Of a stretch of 64,000 nucleotides of DNA, positions 1 through 7,692 are shown piece by piece; position 1 is the first letter of the stretch, and the number at the start of each line of letters is the position of its first letter. The DNA is from Colwellia sp. 75C3 (lineage in GTDB: Bacteria > Pseudomonadota > Gammaproteobacteria > Enterobacterales > Alteromonadaceae). The stretch is from NCBI RefSeq assembly GCF_002836255.1, contig NZ_PJAU01000060.1:248001-312000 (forward strand). Reading direction: 5' to 3'. Under the pieces are notes generated by a model. The model was not told the origin of the DNA and did not search any database. It saw nothing but the letters and a program-made list of their open reading frames with translations. The translations under genes were made by a program, and so were the position numbers.

Positions 1-209
1 GTGTGATTTATACCTTCAATATTTTCAATAAGGCCATTATCAGTAATTTCAATATTATCCCAGCCTCTATCAACAAGGTATTTTTCTATATCAGCCAGTT
101 GAGTATTTAAATCATCACTTTTTACAAACATATTAAAACCGTGTCGATTACCTTTAGTTTGCTCGCCAGTTGTTAACATATATTCAGCACTACCGTTTAA
201 TATTAGCAT
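1..209 (-). CDS. Hypothetical protein, N-terminal part only
   Basis: An open frame reads leftward from ATG at 209 and runs off the left edge after about 69 codons. It begins MLILNGSAEYMLTTG and contains VDRGWDNIEITDNG. A GGAAAG ribosome binding site lies a few bases before the ATG, which supports the start. There is no signal peptide or membrane segment in the visible part. It lies downstream of the flagellin gene on the same strand, 130 bp away. I do not recognise the family and assign no function. Confidence 0.6.
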   Translation of the reverse strand, partial: MLILNGSAEYMLTTGEQTKGNRHGFNMFVKSDDLNTQLADIEKYLVDRGWDNIEITDNGLIENIEGINH

Positions 210-339
210 TATACTTTCCAATTAAATTAGATGTCTTTGGTTATAGTATTCATAAATTGTGCCAATTATTTTTTGACACTCATTTGATTATTTAAAAAGA
301 AACAATTTAATGGGGATATAAGGGGGATAAAGCGAATTT

Positions 340-2097
340 TTATCCTAAAAGCTTTAGCATTAATTCAGGAATAGCTTTGGCTTGACTCATCATTGCTGTT
401 GTAGCTTGTTGTTTAATCTGTTGTGATGTTAAATTTGCCGTTTCTTTGGCGTAATCAGTATCTTGAATTCTAGAACGGCTTGCCGTGACATTTTCTTGAA
501 TATTAGCGAGGTTACTCATAGTGTGTTCAAGTCTATTAATAAATGCACCAAGGTGTGTTCTTTGATTATCAACAAACTGTAAGGCGGTATCGATAAGCCC
601 CGTTGAGAATTGTGAATCAGCAACTAAGTCTACGCCATTTAAACCAATATTATCACTAGAAAAACCGGCTACTTTTACATTCAATGTCTGATTTGCATCA
701 GCGCCAATCTGGAAAGAAGTTGTTTTTCCGCTGATAGTGACTGCGGAGCTATAATCTTCTAAGGCGACTTCATTAAAACTGGTAGGGTCCCAATTCGTAC
801 CAGGAGCAAAATCAGTCTGGGTTGAGTTATCATCACCATTGACAAAATAACTATCAAAATTTGAAGTGGTTTTTGCGCTACTTGCGCCCACAATAGTTTC
901 TTCTCTGCTTGGTCCGCCAGAGGCATCTAAACCACCAAAAGCGCCATTGTCAGCATTACTCGTATCTATATTAGCAGTAACAAAGTCTTCAAAATTTGTT
1001 CCTGCCGTTAAGGCTGTTCGTAAAGTAGCCAGGTCAGCAAATGTACCTTGTGCAGCAAGTGCATTATCAAAGGTATTACCCGCGGATAAACTTGCCATAA
1101 TATCTTTAATACCCGCTTCACCCACTTGGCTCTCTATAAAACGCATAGCGATATAGCCGCCAGAATAAACCCCCGCGACTTGAATACCTGTTGTGGGGGC
1201 AGTGCCAGGTATTGCGAGAAAAATGGAGTCTGTTTGATTTCTTAAAGCGGTTAAACCAAAACTGGCAACGTCTGCTGCAACCCTATCATCAGCACCACTA
1301 ATTGCTTCGGCTGTACCCTCAGAAAACCATATAGGTACAGTATTTAGGTCCATTTGGTTAGCCATTACGGCATGTGTCATTTCATGCAGTAATGTGGACT
1401 TTAATTGTTTTACTTTATCAGCATCTAGCGTGGAAAAATCATCTAAATCAATGGTCATTACTAATTCAGTGCCGTTTCCGGGACCGAGGAATGAAACGGA
1501 TGCAAGTTTTCCGCCAGCACCATCGACATTTTCAAGGTCGATTTTCATTTTTGCGCCATCGCCAGACAAACCAAGTACACTTTGTAGAATGTTTTCTGAT
1601 TCAGCCAAAACGCCGCTTTGTAATACACCAAGAATATTTCTTTCAGCTTCGTTCGCGCCCCCTAAACCCACACGACTGGTTTGATCGAAGACATTATTAC
1701 CGCCAAATGTTGTCGTATCATTTATTCGATCTAATTCTTGTTTTAACTGTTCACTTTCTTTATTGAGTGCCGCTTTATCATCAGTTGATAACACACCATT
1801 ACTGGCTTGTAGTGAAAGGTCTCGCATTCTAAATAAAATATTGGTGACTTCTTCTAATGCACCTTCAGTGGTTTGAGCAAGTGATACTCCATCATTAGCA
1901 TTACGTTGAGCAACGCCTAAACCATTAACTTGTGAAGTAAGTCTATTTGATATTTGTAAGCCAGCTGCATCATCAGCCGCAGAGTTAATGCGCATACCAG
2001 ATGACAAGCGAGCGAAAGAGACAGACAATTTGTTCGAATTGTCTGTCTGCTGACGCTGTAAAAATATGCTTGTTATGTTGGTGTTTATGCTGTTCAC
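340..2097 (-). CDS. Flagellin with internal zinc-metalloprotease domain (flagellinolysin)
   Basis: This 585-residue protein is a filament subunit carrying a predicted protease. Residues 1-140 are a canonical flagellin N-terminal D0/D1 domain (NTNITS, LSSGMRINSAADDAAGLQIS). Residues about 490-585 are the flagellin C-terminal domain (RLEHTMSNLANIQENV, ending LMLKLLG). The hypervariable middle, where ordinary flagellins have D2/D3, holds HEMTH at 238-242 followed by FSEGTAE at 259-265. That is a gluzincin HExxH site with a glutamate (E260 or E264) as third zinc ligand. This architecture matches the known flagellinolysin family, whose members make proteolytically active filaments. The start is GTG at 2097 with AAGAGA upstream. 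It is transcribed divergently from flrA, from a sigma-28 promoter. Enzymatic activity is inferred from motifs. Confidence 0.93.
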   Translation of the reverse strand: MNSINTNITSIFLQRQQTDNSNKLSVSFARLSSGMRINSAADDAAGLQISNRLTSQVNGLGVAQRNANDGVSLAQTTEGALEEVTNILFRMRDLSLQASNGVLSTDDKAALNKESEQLKQELDRINDTTTFGGNNVFDQTSRVGLGGANEAERNILGVLQSGVLAESENILQSVLGLSGDGAKMKIDLENVDGAGGKLASVSFLGPGNGTELVMTIDLDDFSTLDADKVKQLKSTLLHEMTHAVMANQMDLNTVPIWFSEGTAEAISGADDRVAADVASFGLTALRNQTDSIFLAIPGTAPTTGIQVAGVYSGGYIAMRFIESQVGEAGIKDIMASLSAGNTFDNALAAQGTFADLATLRTALTAGTNFEDFVTANIDTSNADNGAFGGLDASGGPSREETIVGASSAKTTSNFDSYFVNGDDNSTQTDFAPGTNWDPTSFNEVALEDYSSAVTISGKTTSFQIGADANQTLNVKVAGFSSDNIGLNGVDLVADSQFSTGLIDTALQFVDNQRTHLGAFINRLEHTMSNLANIQENVTASRSRIQDTDYAKETANLTSQQIKQQATTAMMSQAKAIPELMLKLLG

Positions 2098-2135
2098 GTA
2101 AATCTCTTATTCAGTCATTTATGTGTATTGGCTTT

Positions 2136-2162
2136 TTATCGGCAAAAAACTGTCGTTCTTTA
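2136..2162 (-). promoter_or_regulatory. Sigma-28 (FliA) promoter of the flagellinolysin gene
   Basis: On the minus strand the sequence reads TAAA (2162-2159), exactly 15 bases, then GCCGATAA (2143-2136). This is a full match to the gammaproteobacterial FliA consensus TAAA-N15-GCCGATAA. It lies about 40 bases upstream of the GTG start, so the gene should be a late-class filament gene. Confidence 0.92.
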
Positions 2163-2281
2163 ATCATATTTGAATAAAAAACAAACAAATTGATTTTAAG
2201 GTAAATTGTGATGTCTGACAAATAAATGGCGCTTATGCGTCAAGTTTTTGTTGCTTAAAATAAATTAACGGCTAAAATTGC

Positions 2282-2295
2282 TTATAGCGCTATAA
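2282..2295. promoter_or_regulatory. 14-bp perfect palindrome upstream of flrA
   Basis: TTATAGCGCTATAA is a perfect inverted repeat in the 244-bp gap between the divergent flagellin gene and flrA, 47 bp before the flrA start. Its position and symmetry fit a dimeric repressor or activator site, but no regulator can be named from sequence. Confidence 0.4.
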
Positions 2296-2341
2296 AACAA
2301 TATTAAAAATAGCACGTTAGCATTAACCGTGAAGAGTAAAT

Positions 2342-3871
2342 ATGAGTGATAATCCAGTAGTTACATCTGTAGTAACCGGTCATAAACAAATATTAGTCGT
2401 GGATAACGACGCAGGTAGAAGCCAGCAACTGAGTACAGTACTTTCATTTGTTGGCGAACATTTTATCCATTGCGTGCAAGAGCAAGCGATCGAACGTTTG
2501 GTGGATAATAGCCACATTCTTACGGTAATATTAACGGGTAATGTGAGTCATGATTGCGCGGCTTTAATTAAAGCTAATCCGAGTGTGCCATTTATTCTTC
2601 ATGATGTAGTTGATGCCAAATTATTAGCCGTTTACGTTAATGTTATCGGTACACTTTCTGCTCCGCTCAATTATGCGCAACTCACAGAGCTAATTCACCA
2701 CTGTCATCAATATCATAATAAATTACCGCGTAGTGGTAGTAAACTTAGCTCCAGTGCGTTATTTCGTTCGTTGGTTGGTAGTAGTGAACCGATGGCGCAA
2801 GTACGATTTTTAATTGAACAAGTAGCAAAAACACCGGCGAGTGTGCTTGTACTCGGTGAATCTGGCACAGGTAAAGAGGTGGTTGCACGAAATATTCATG
2901 ACTTATCTGAGCGGGCCAAAGGAGCGTTCGTCCCTATTAATTGTGGTGCTATTCCTGCTGAGTTACTTGAAAGTGAATTGTTCGGCCATGAAAAGGGTGC
3001 TTTCACGGGGGCTATTTCTACCCGGAAGGGGCGTTTTGAATTAGCTGAAGGTGGTACGCTATTTTTAGATGAAATAGGGGATATGCCACAACCTATGCAA
3101 GTAAAACTGTTACGTGTTCTACAAGAGCGTACTTTTGAAAGGGTAGGCGGTAGTAAAAGCATTAAAGCCGATGTTCGTATTGTTGCTGCTACTCATCAAG
3201 ATTTAGAAGAAATGATCAAAGAGGGCAGCTTTAGAGAAGATTTATTCTATCGTTTGAATGTTTTCCCCATAGAGACTCCTGCGTTACGTGAGCGCAAAGA
3301 AGATATCCCACTGTTATTAAAAGAACTACTTAAGCGTTTTGAACTCGAGCAAGATAAAACGGTACGTTTTACTGAAAAAGCAATTGAGTCATTGATGGAA
3401 CACCCTTGGGCAGGTAATGTTCGAGAATTATCAAACTTAATTGAACGTATGTTAATTATGTACGGTGATCAAATTGTTGATGTTGCAGAACTTCCTTATA
3501 AATATCAGCATATAGACGTACAAGCTTATAATCCAGAGTATCCTGAAGAGTTACAAGAGCAAGATGTTATCAATGAACTTTTCTCTGGCTTTGATTATGA
3601 CGATGACGAAAGTGACGATGATAATGAGCAAGATGAATTAACCGCTGAAGGTGATGTTAATGACACGCAAAACTTTACCAATGCGACTCTACTACCTAAT
3701 GACGGTTTAAACTTGAAGGAACATTTAGCAGATCTTGAAGTGTCTTTGATTAAACAATCATTAAGTAAGCATGATTTTGTGGTTGCTAGAGCGGCAGAAA
3801 CATTGGGTATGCGACGAACTACTTTAGTTGAAAAAATGCGTAAGTATGATCTGCATAAGCCTACTGAGTAA
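2342..3871 (+). CDS. flrA: FlrA/FleQ-type flagellar master regulator (sigma-54 activator)
   Basis: This 509-residue enhancer-binding protein starts the polar flagellar cascade by activating sigma-54 promoters. It has an N-terminal FleQ-type degenerate receiver (about 16-125) with ILTGN where the phospho-acceptor aspartate would sit. The AAA+ domain carries Walker A GESGTGKE (172-179), the sigma-54 contact loop GAFTGA (219-224) and Walker B LFLDEIGD. A Fis-type helix-turn-helix lies at about 478-503. Between AAA+ and HTH is an acidic stretch (418-439, about half Asp/Glu). No sigma-54 site is seen upstream, which fits a class I gene. In relatives, FlhG and cyclic di-GMP restrain this protein. 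Confidence 0.95.
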   Translation: MSDNPVVTSVVTGHKQILVVDNDAGRSQQLSTVLSFVGEHFIHCVQEQAIERLVDNSHILTVILTGNVSHDCAALIKANPSVPFILHDVVDAKLLAVYVNVIGTLSAPLNYAQLTELIHHCHQYHNKLPRSGSKLSSSALFRSLVGSSEPMAQVRFLIEQVAKTPASVLVLGESGTGKEVVARNIHDLSERAKGAFVPINCGAIPAELLESELFGHEKGAFTGAISTRKGRFELAEGGTLFLDEIGDMPQPMQVKLLRVLQERTFERVGGSKSIKADVRIVAATHQDLEEMIKEGSFREDLFYRLNVFPIETPALRERKEDIPLLLKELLKRFELEQDKTVRFTEKAIESLMEHPWAGNVRELSNLIERMLIMYGDQIVDVAELPYKYQHIDVQAYNPEYPEELQEQDVINELFSGFDYDDDESDDDNEQDELTAEGDVNDTQNFTNATLLPNDGLNLKEHLADLEVSLIKQSLSKHDFVVARAAETLGMRRTTLVEKMRKYDLHKPTE

Positions 3872-3972
3872 TCTGGTTAATATTATTCGTTAAGGTCAAT
3901 AGATTGACAGTAAATATTAACAGGGGTTAATGTTTTTAATGCTTAATCTATTGAATTCTAAGGTAAAAATAA

Positions 3973-3988
3973 TGGCATGGTAAATGCT
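3973..3988 (+). promoter_or_regulatory. Sigma-54 promoter of flrBC
   Basis: The sequence TGGCATGGTAAATGCT has GG and GC separated by exactly 10 bases, the -24/-12 arrangement required by RpoN. It lies 37 bp before the flrB start, in the gap after flrA. FlrA is the expected activator. Confidence 0.85.
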
Positions 3989-4024
3989 TTGTAAGTACTA
4001 GATAGTTTTTTCGAGTACCTATGT

Positions 4025-5323
4025 ATGGCACAAGTTATGGCACAAGCAACCTCTGCAGTAATTCCTAGTATTATGCCTTTAGCAAGGGATGCAAGCGCTA
4101 ATGCCGCGTTTCATTCAATGAATGTGCTTGGGGTAAGTAAGCCTTCTTTACTTGAGCATGAAGCGTTTCCTGGTGAATTAGCGGCATTGAGGGCACAAGT
4201 AACTCAAAGCACCAAGCATAGCTTTTCACCACGCTCAATCGAGAGTACTCACCCTTTTCATAACTCAACATCAGAAAAACAGACACCTAGTTATAATTTA
4301 TTAGCAGACCAGCTAATAGAAGTCATGCCAACAGGCTTAGTTATGCTTGATGGTAATGGTATTGTGGTGAAAATAAATCAAGTCGCTAGAAACTTACTTG
4401 ATGAGCCCATTCTTGGCCAACCTTGGTTTAATGTTATCGCGCGATCGTTTAATCCACGTGAAGATGATTGGCATGAAATATCACTTAAAGATGGCCGCCG
4501 AGTAAAATTAGAAATCACCAGTTTAGGCTCTCAGCCTGGTCAGTTGATCATGATAACTGATTTAACTGAAACTCGTTTACTGCAAGATAAGTTAGCACAA
4601 ATGCAGCGCCTTTCTTCGTTAGGAAAAATGGTGTCAACGCTGGCCCATCAAATTCGTACGCCTTTATCTGCCGCTATTTTATATAGCGAAAATTTATCAT
4701 CAAATAAACTTGCAGAAACTTCACGGTTGAAGTTTCAAGGAAAACTAAATGACCGCTTACATGATTTAGAGCAGCAAGTGAACGATATGCTGTTATTTTC
4801 TAAAAGTGGCAAAGAACAAGTGGTTGCTTCTATCGATGTAGGGGAACTCATTAATACTACCGTTAGTTCAATGGATGCGTTGCTCGATAAAGCGAATACT
4901 CAGGTAAAAGTACAATTACCTGAAGATGAGCTTTATATTCTAGGCAATAAAAGTGCTTTAACAGGGGCTATTCAAAACTTATTACATAACTCCTTACAAG
5001 CAATAAGTACTCATAAGGTCATAGAGCCGCAGATAAATATTCAAGTTTATCGTCAAGCCAATCATATTTATTTAAGTTTTAAAGATAATGGACCTGGTAT
5101 TGATACGAAAATAATCGATAAAGTTTTTCAGCCTTTTTATACCTCAAGCAGTAAAGGAACAGGTCTTGGTTTGGCTGTTGTTAAATCAGTAGTGGGCGCG
5201 CATCAAGGTGAAGTTAGTTTACTGAACGAAACCAATGCAGGCGCACATTTTGTTATTAAGTTACCTTTGTTAGAACAAGGTAACGTGATGACCAGTTGTT
5301 CTGTGGGAGAGACTCATGACTGA
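4025..5323 (+). CDS. flrB: FlrB sensor histidine kinase
   Basis: This 432-residue soluble kinase phosphorylates FlrC. Residues 1-90 are poorly conserved and low in motifs. A PAS domain spans about 97-180. The dimerisation/phosphoacceptor helix has LAHQIRTPLS with H208. The HATPase domain shows the N box (NLLHNSLQAIS), DNGPGI and GTGLGL. No transmembrane segment is visible, so the signal is probably cytoplasmic, as in Vibrio FlrB. The ribosome binding site at 4025 is weak and an in-frame ATG at 4037 is possible. The 3' end overlaps flrC by 8 bp, which suggests translational coupling. Confidence 0.94.
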   Translation: MAQVMAQATSAVIPSIMPLARDASANAAFHSMNVLGVSKPSLLEHEAFPGELAALRAQVTQSTKHSFSPRSIESTHPFHNSTSEKQTPSYNLLADQLIEVMPTGLVMLDGNGIVVKINQVARNLLDEPILGQPWFNVIARSFNPREDDWHEISLKDGRRVKLEITSLGSQPGQLIMITDLTETRLLQDKLAQMQRLSSLGKMVSTLAHQIRTPLSAAILYSENLSSNKLAETSRLKFQGKLNDRLHDLEQQVNDMLLFSKSGKEQVVASIDVGELINTTVSSMDALLDKANTQVKVQLPEDELYILGNKSALTGAIQNLLHNSLQAISTHKVIEPQINIQVYRQANHIYLSFKDNGPGIDTKIIDKVFQPFYTSSSKGTGLGLAVVKSVVGAHQGEVSLLNETNAGAHFVIKLPLLEQGNVMTSCSVGETHD

Positions 5324-6656
5324 ACATAAAATTCTAGTAGTTGAAGATGATGCCGGTTTACGCGAAGCGTTGGTGGACACACTTTCTTTAGCCGATTACC
5401 GCTGCGTTGAAGCTGATTCTGGTGAAGCAGCCTTGTTGGCCTTAAAAAACCATCAGGTGGATATTGTCATCAGTGACGTGCAAATGGGGGGCATGAGTGG
5501 TTTATCTTTACTAAAAAGTATTAAAAGTCAGTATGCTAACTTACCGGTATTATTGATGACTGCTTACGGCACTATAGATGATGCGGTACAAGCGATGAAA
5601 GATGGTGCTTGTAACTATATTGCTAAGCCTTTCGCTCCACAAGTTTTGCTTAATATGGTCAGCCAATATATTCCACCAGAAATAGTAAATAAAAATGATC
5701 CCATTGTTGCAGATCAACGCTCATTGGAGTTACTTGTCTTAGCTAAAAAAGTCGCCAGTACCGATGCGTCTGTAATGATCCTTGGTCCCAGTGGCTCAGG
5801 TAAAGAAGTTTTAGCACAGTACGTGCACAACCATTCGAAACGCAGTACTCAGCCTTTTATCGCTATTAATTGTGCGGCAATACCAGAAAATATGCTTGAA
5901 GCGACGTTATTTGGTTATGAGAAAGGTGCTTTTACTGGCGCAATTCAAGCTTGCCCAGGAAAGTTTGAACAAGCACAGGGTGGTACTATTTTACTTGATG
6001 AAATAACCGAAATGGACTTGAATTTACAAGCGAAAATTTTGCGAGTATTGCAAGAGCGTGAAGTAGAACGTTTAGGCGGAAGAAAAACTATCAGCTTAGA
6101 TGTGCGTGTTATTGCAACCAGTAACCGAGATTTAAAGGCAGCGGTAAATGATGGCATATTTCGAGAAGATCTTTATTATCGCCTGAATGTCTTTCCACTT
6201 ACTTGGTTACCGCTAGCTCAGCGAGTTGATGATATCTTTGTTTTAGCTGAGCACTTAGTTTCCCGTCATTGTCAAAAAAATGGCGAAAGTATACCTGAGT
6301 TTTCGGGGGCAGCGCGTAGTAAGCTTAATGCTTATCATTGGCCTGGTAATGTTCGTGAACTAGATAATGTTATTCAAAGAGCAATGATTTTACATACTAA
6401 TCAGCTTATTGATGCAGGCGACTTACTGATTGAAAACTTTGATACTGCACTGGTGGTCGAGTCAGACCCGGTTACGAGTAGTGAAGATAAACTTGGTAGT
6501 GAGCTTAAACTGCAAGAGCATCAAATTATTCTAGATACCTTGCAAGCTTGTCATGGCAGTAGAAAGGACGTAGCAGAACGCTTAGGAATAAGCCCGCGCA
6601 CATTGCGCTATAAAATTGCAAAAATGCGTGATTCAGGTATTGAAATTCCAGCCTAA
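5316..6656 (+). CDS. flrC: FlrC sigma-54-dependent response regulator
   Basis: This 446-residue response regulator activates class III flagellar operons when phosphorylated by FlrB. The receiver domain has the acidic pair at E10-D12, D54 as acceptor (VISDVQMGG) and the conserved lysine in AKPF. The AAA+ module shows Walker A GPSGSGKE, the sigma-54 loop GAFTGA and Walker B ILLDEITE. The C-terminal helix-turn-helix reads RKDVAERLGISPRTLRYKI. It overlaps flrB by 8 bp and is followed by a 461-bp gap before fliE. Confidence 0.94.
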   Translation: MTEHKILVVEDDAGLREALVDTLSLADYRCVEADSGEAALLALKNHQVDIVISDVQMGGMSGLSLLKSIKSQYANLPVLLMTAYGTIDDAVQAMKDGACNYIAKPFAPQVLLNMVSQYIPPEIVNKNDPIVADQRSLELLVLAKKVASTDASVMILGPSGSGKEVLAQYVHNHSKRSTQPFIAINCAAIPENMLEATLFGYEKGAFTGAIQACPGKFEQAQGGTILLDEITEMDLNLQAKILRVLQEREVERLGGRKTISLDVRVIATSNRDLKAAVNDGIFREDLYYRLNVFPLTWLPLAQRVDDIFVLAEHLVSRHCQKNGESIPEFSGAARSKLNAYHWPGNVRELDNVIQRAMILHTNQLIDAGDLLIENFDTALVVESDPVTSSEDKLGSELKLQEHQIILDTLQACHGSRKDVAERLGISPRTLRYKIAKMRDSGIEIPA

Positions 6657-6905
6657 TTAACTAACATGAACCCTGGGTAATGAGTGCTTTATATTCAAGT
6701 AAAACAACAGCTTAAATTATTTATGGCACGCTTTACAAAATTAAGTAGTGATATATTCCATCAATGTTTCAATTTATTCAATTATCAAGGCAAAACGTTT
6801 ATGAATAACTGGTTATTTATCGACGTTTTAACGCTGAGAATCGGATAAAGGGGAATATTGAGCAAGTGCTGCTTATCCAGAGTTCAGGTTAACTATAAAG
6901 CAGTG

Positions 6906-6939
6906 CTTCCCAGGTTATTATTAACCACAACTTGGGAAG
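6906..6939. repeat. Nested inverted repeat upstream of fliE
   Basis: Outer arms CTTCCCA (6906-6912) and TGGGAAG (6933-6939) enclose inner arms GGTTA and TAACC, giving a two-part hairpin. It lies 109 bp before the sigma-54 promoter, in enhancer range. It has no good T-run, so it is a poor terminator candidate. Its role is unknown. Confidence 0.5.
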
Positions 6940-7047
6940 TTTCACTTCCCTTATAATATTCATTATTTATCATGGTCAACTTAGCTGGCCAGCAAAAACA
7001 CCTCATATATACCTCTCTAATCATTACACCGTTTAAAAATTCTATTT

Positions 7048-7063
7048 TGGCACTATGTTTGCA
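7048..7063 (+). promoter_or_regulatory. Sigma-54 promoter of the fliE operon
   Basis: TGGCACTATGTTTGCA matches the consensus TGGCAC-N5-TTGCA at every conserved position. It lies 55 bp before the fliE start and probably drives the fliEFGHIJ genes and perhaps those beyond. Confidence 0.93.
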
Positions 7064-7117
7064 ACCTCACTGTTATATCTTGTTTAAAGTTAAAAAATTG
7101 ACAAAAGTGAGTGCCCT

Positions 7118-7486
7118 ATGGATATCAAAAGTAATTCTCTATATAGCCAAATGCAAAGTATGTCGTTACAAGCCATGGGTAATAAACCACCAGCAATTGA
7201 TGTTGATGCCATTGGTATAAACGGTACTGCAAGTAATAGCGTTGGTAAAATCAATGAATCTACGAGTAACTTTGGCGATATGCTTACCAATGCACTTAAG
7301 GGCGTCAATGAATTACAGCAAGAGTCTGGCGACAAGAAAAGAGCTTTTGAAATGGGTGATAGCAACGTCACGCTTGCTGAAGTAATGATTGCTTCCTCTA
7401 AATCAGGTGTTGCATTGGATGCAACAGTTCAAATCAGAAACAAATTTGTTGAAGCATATAAAGAAATAATGAGCATGCCAGTCTAA
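7118..7486 (+). CDS. fliE: FliE, flagellar MS-ring/rod junction protein
   Basis: This 122-residue protein joins the FliF MS ring to the rod and is needed for export to begin. The C-terminal half has the family signature (NFGDMLTNALKGVNELQQES, then FEMGDSNVTLAEVMIASSKSGVALDATVQIRNKFVEAYKEIM in pieces). The N-terminal 50 residues are variable and Ser/Asn-rich. Length is slightly above the usual 105. It is the first gene after the sigma-54 promoter at 7048. Confidence 0.95.
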   Translation: MDIKSNSLYSQMQSMSLQAMGNKPPAIDVDAIGINGTASNSVGKINESTSNFGDMLTNALKGVNELQQESGDKKRAFEMGDSNVTLAEVMIASSKSGVALDATVQIRNKFVEAYKEIMSMPV

Positions 7487-7692
7487 TTTAACTGGCCTAA
7501 ATTATTTATAACGTCGTTGCTTTTTAGTTAAGGTAAGAGCGGAATAGGCAAGCTGTTGTATATATTCATCAATCAAGCGTCTTGTTATAAACGATTTATT
7601 CACAGTTAAATCTAAGTATGTAAAACAGTATTACAAGTATTATTCGTTAATAAAATACCTTGTTTCAAAAAACAGTACAGCGGAGAAGTGAA

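Larger units (their letters stand above)
6657..7117 (+). other. Intergenic region flrC-fliE
   Basis: No credible coding frame is present in these 461 bp. It holds a nested inverted repeat at 6906-6939 and the sigma-54 promoter of fliE at 7048-7063. The remaining 5' part is AT-rich and unassigned. It would be the natural place for FlrA or FlrC enhancer sites, but I could not identify one. Confidence 0.6.

Noticed and set aside
1374..1766. Plus-strand open frame of 130 codons opposite the flagellin gene
   Set aside because: It lies entirely inside a clear gene on the other strand, has low-complexity composition and no ribosome binding site.
6724..6740. TGGCACGCTTTACAA after flrC as a second sigma-54 promoter
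   Set aside because: The GC at -12 is missing at the required spacing.
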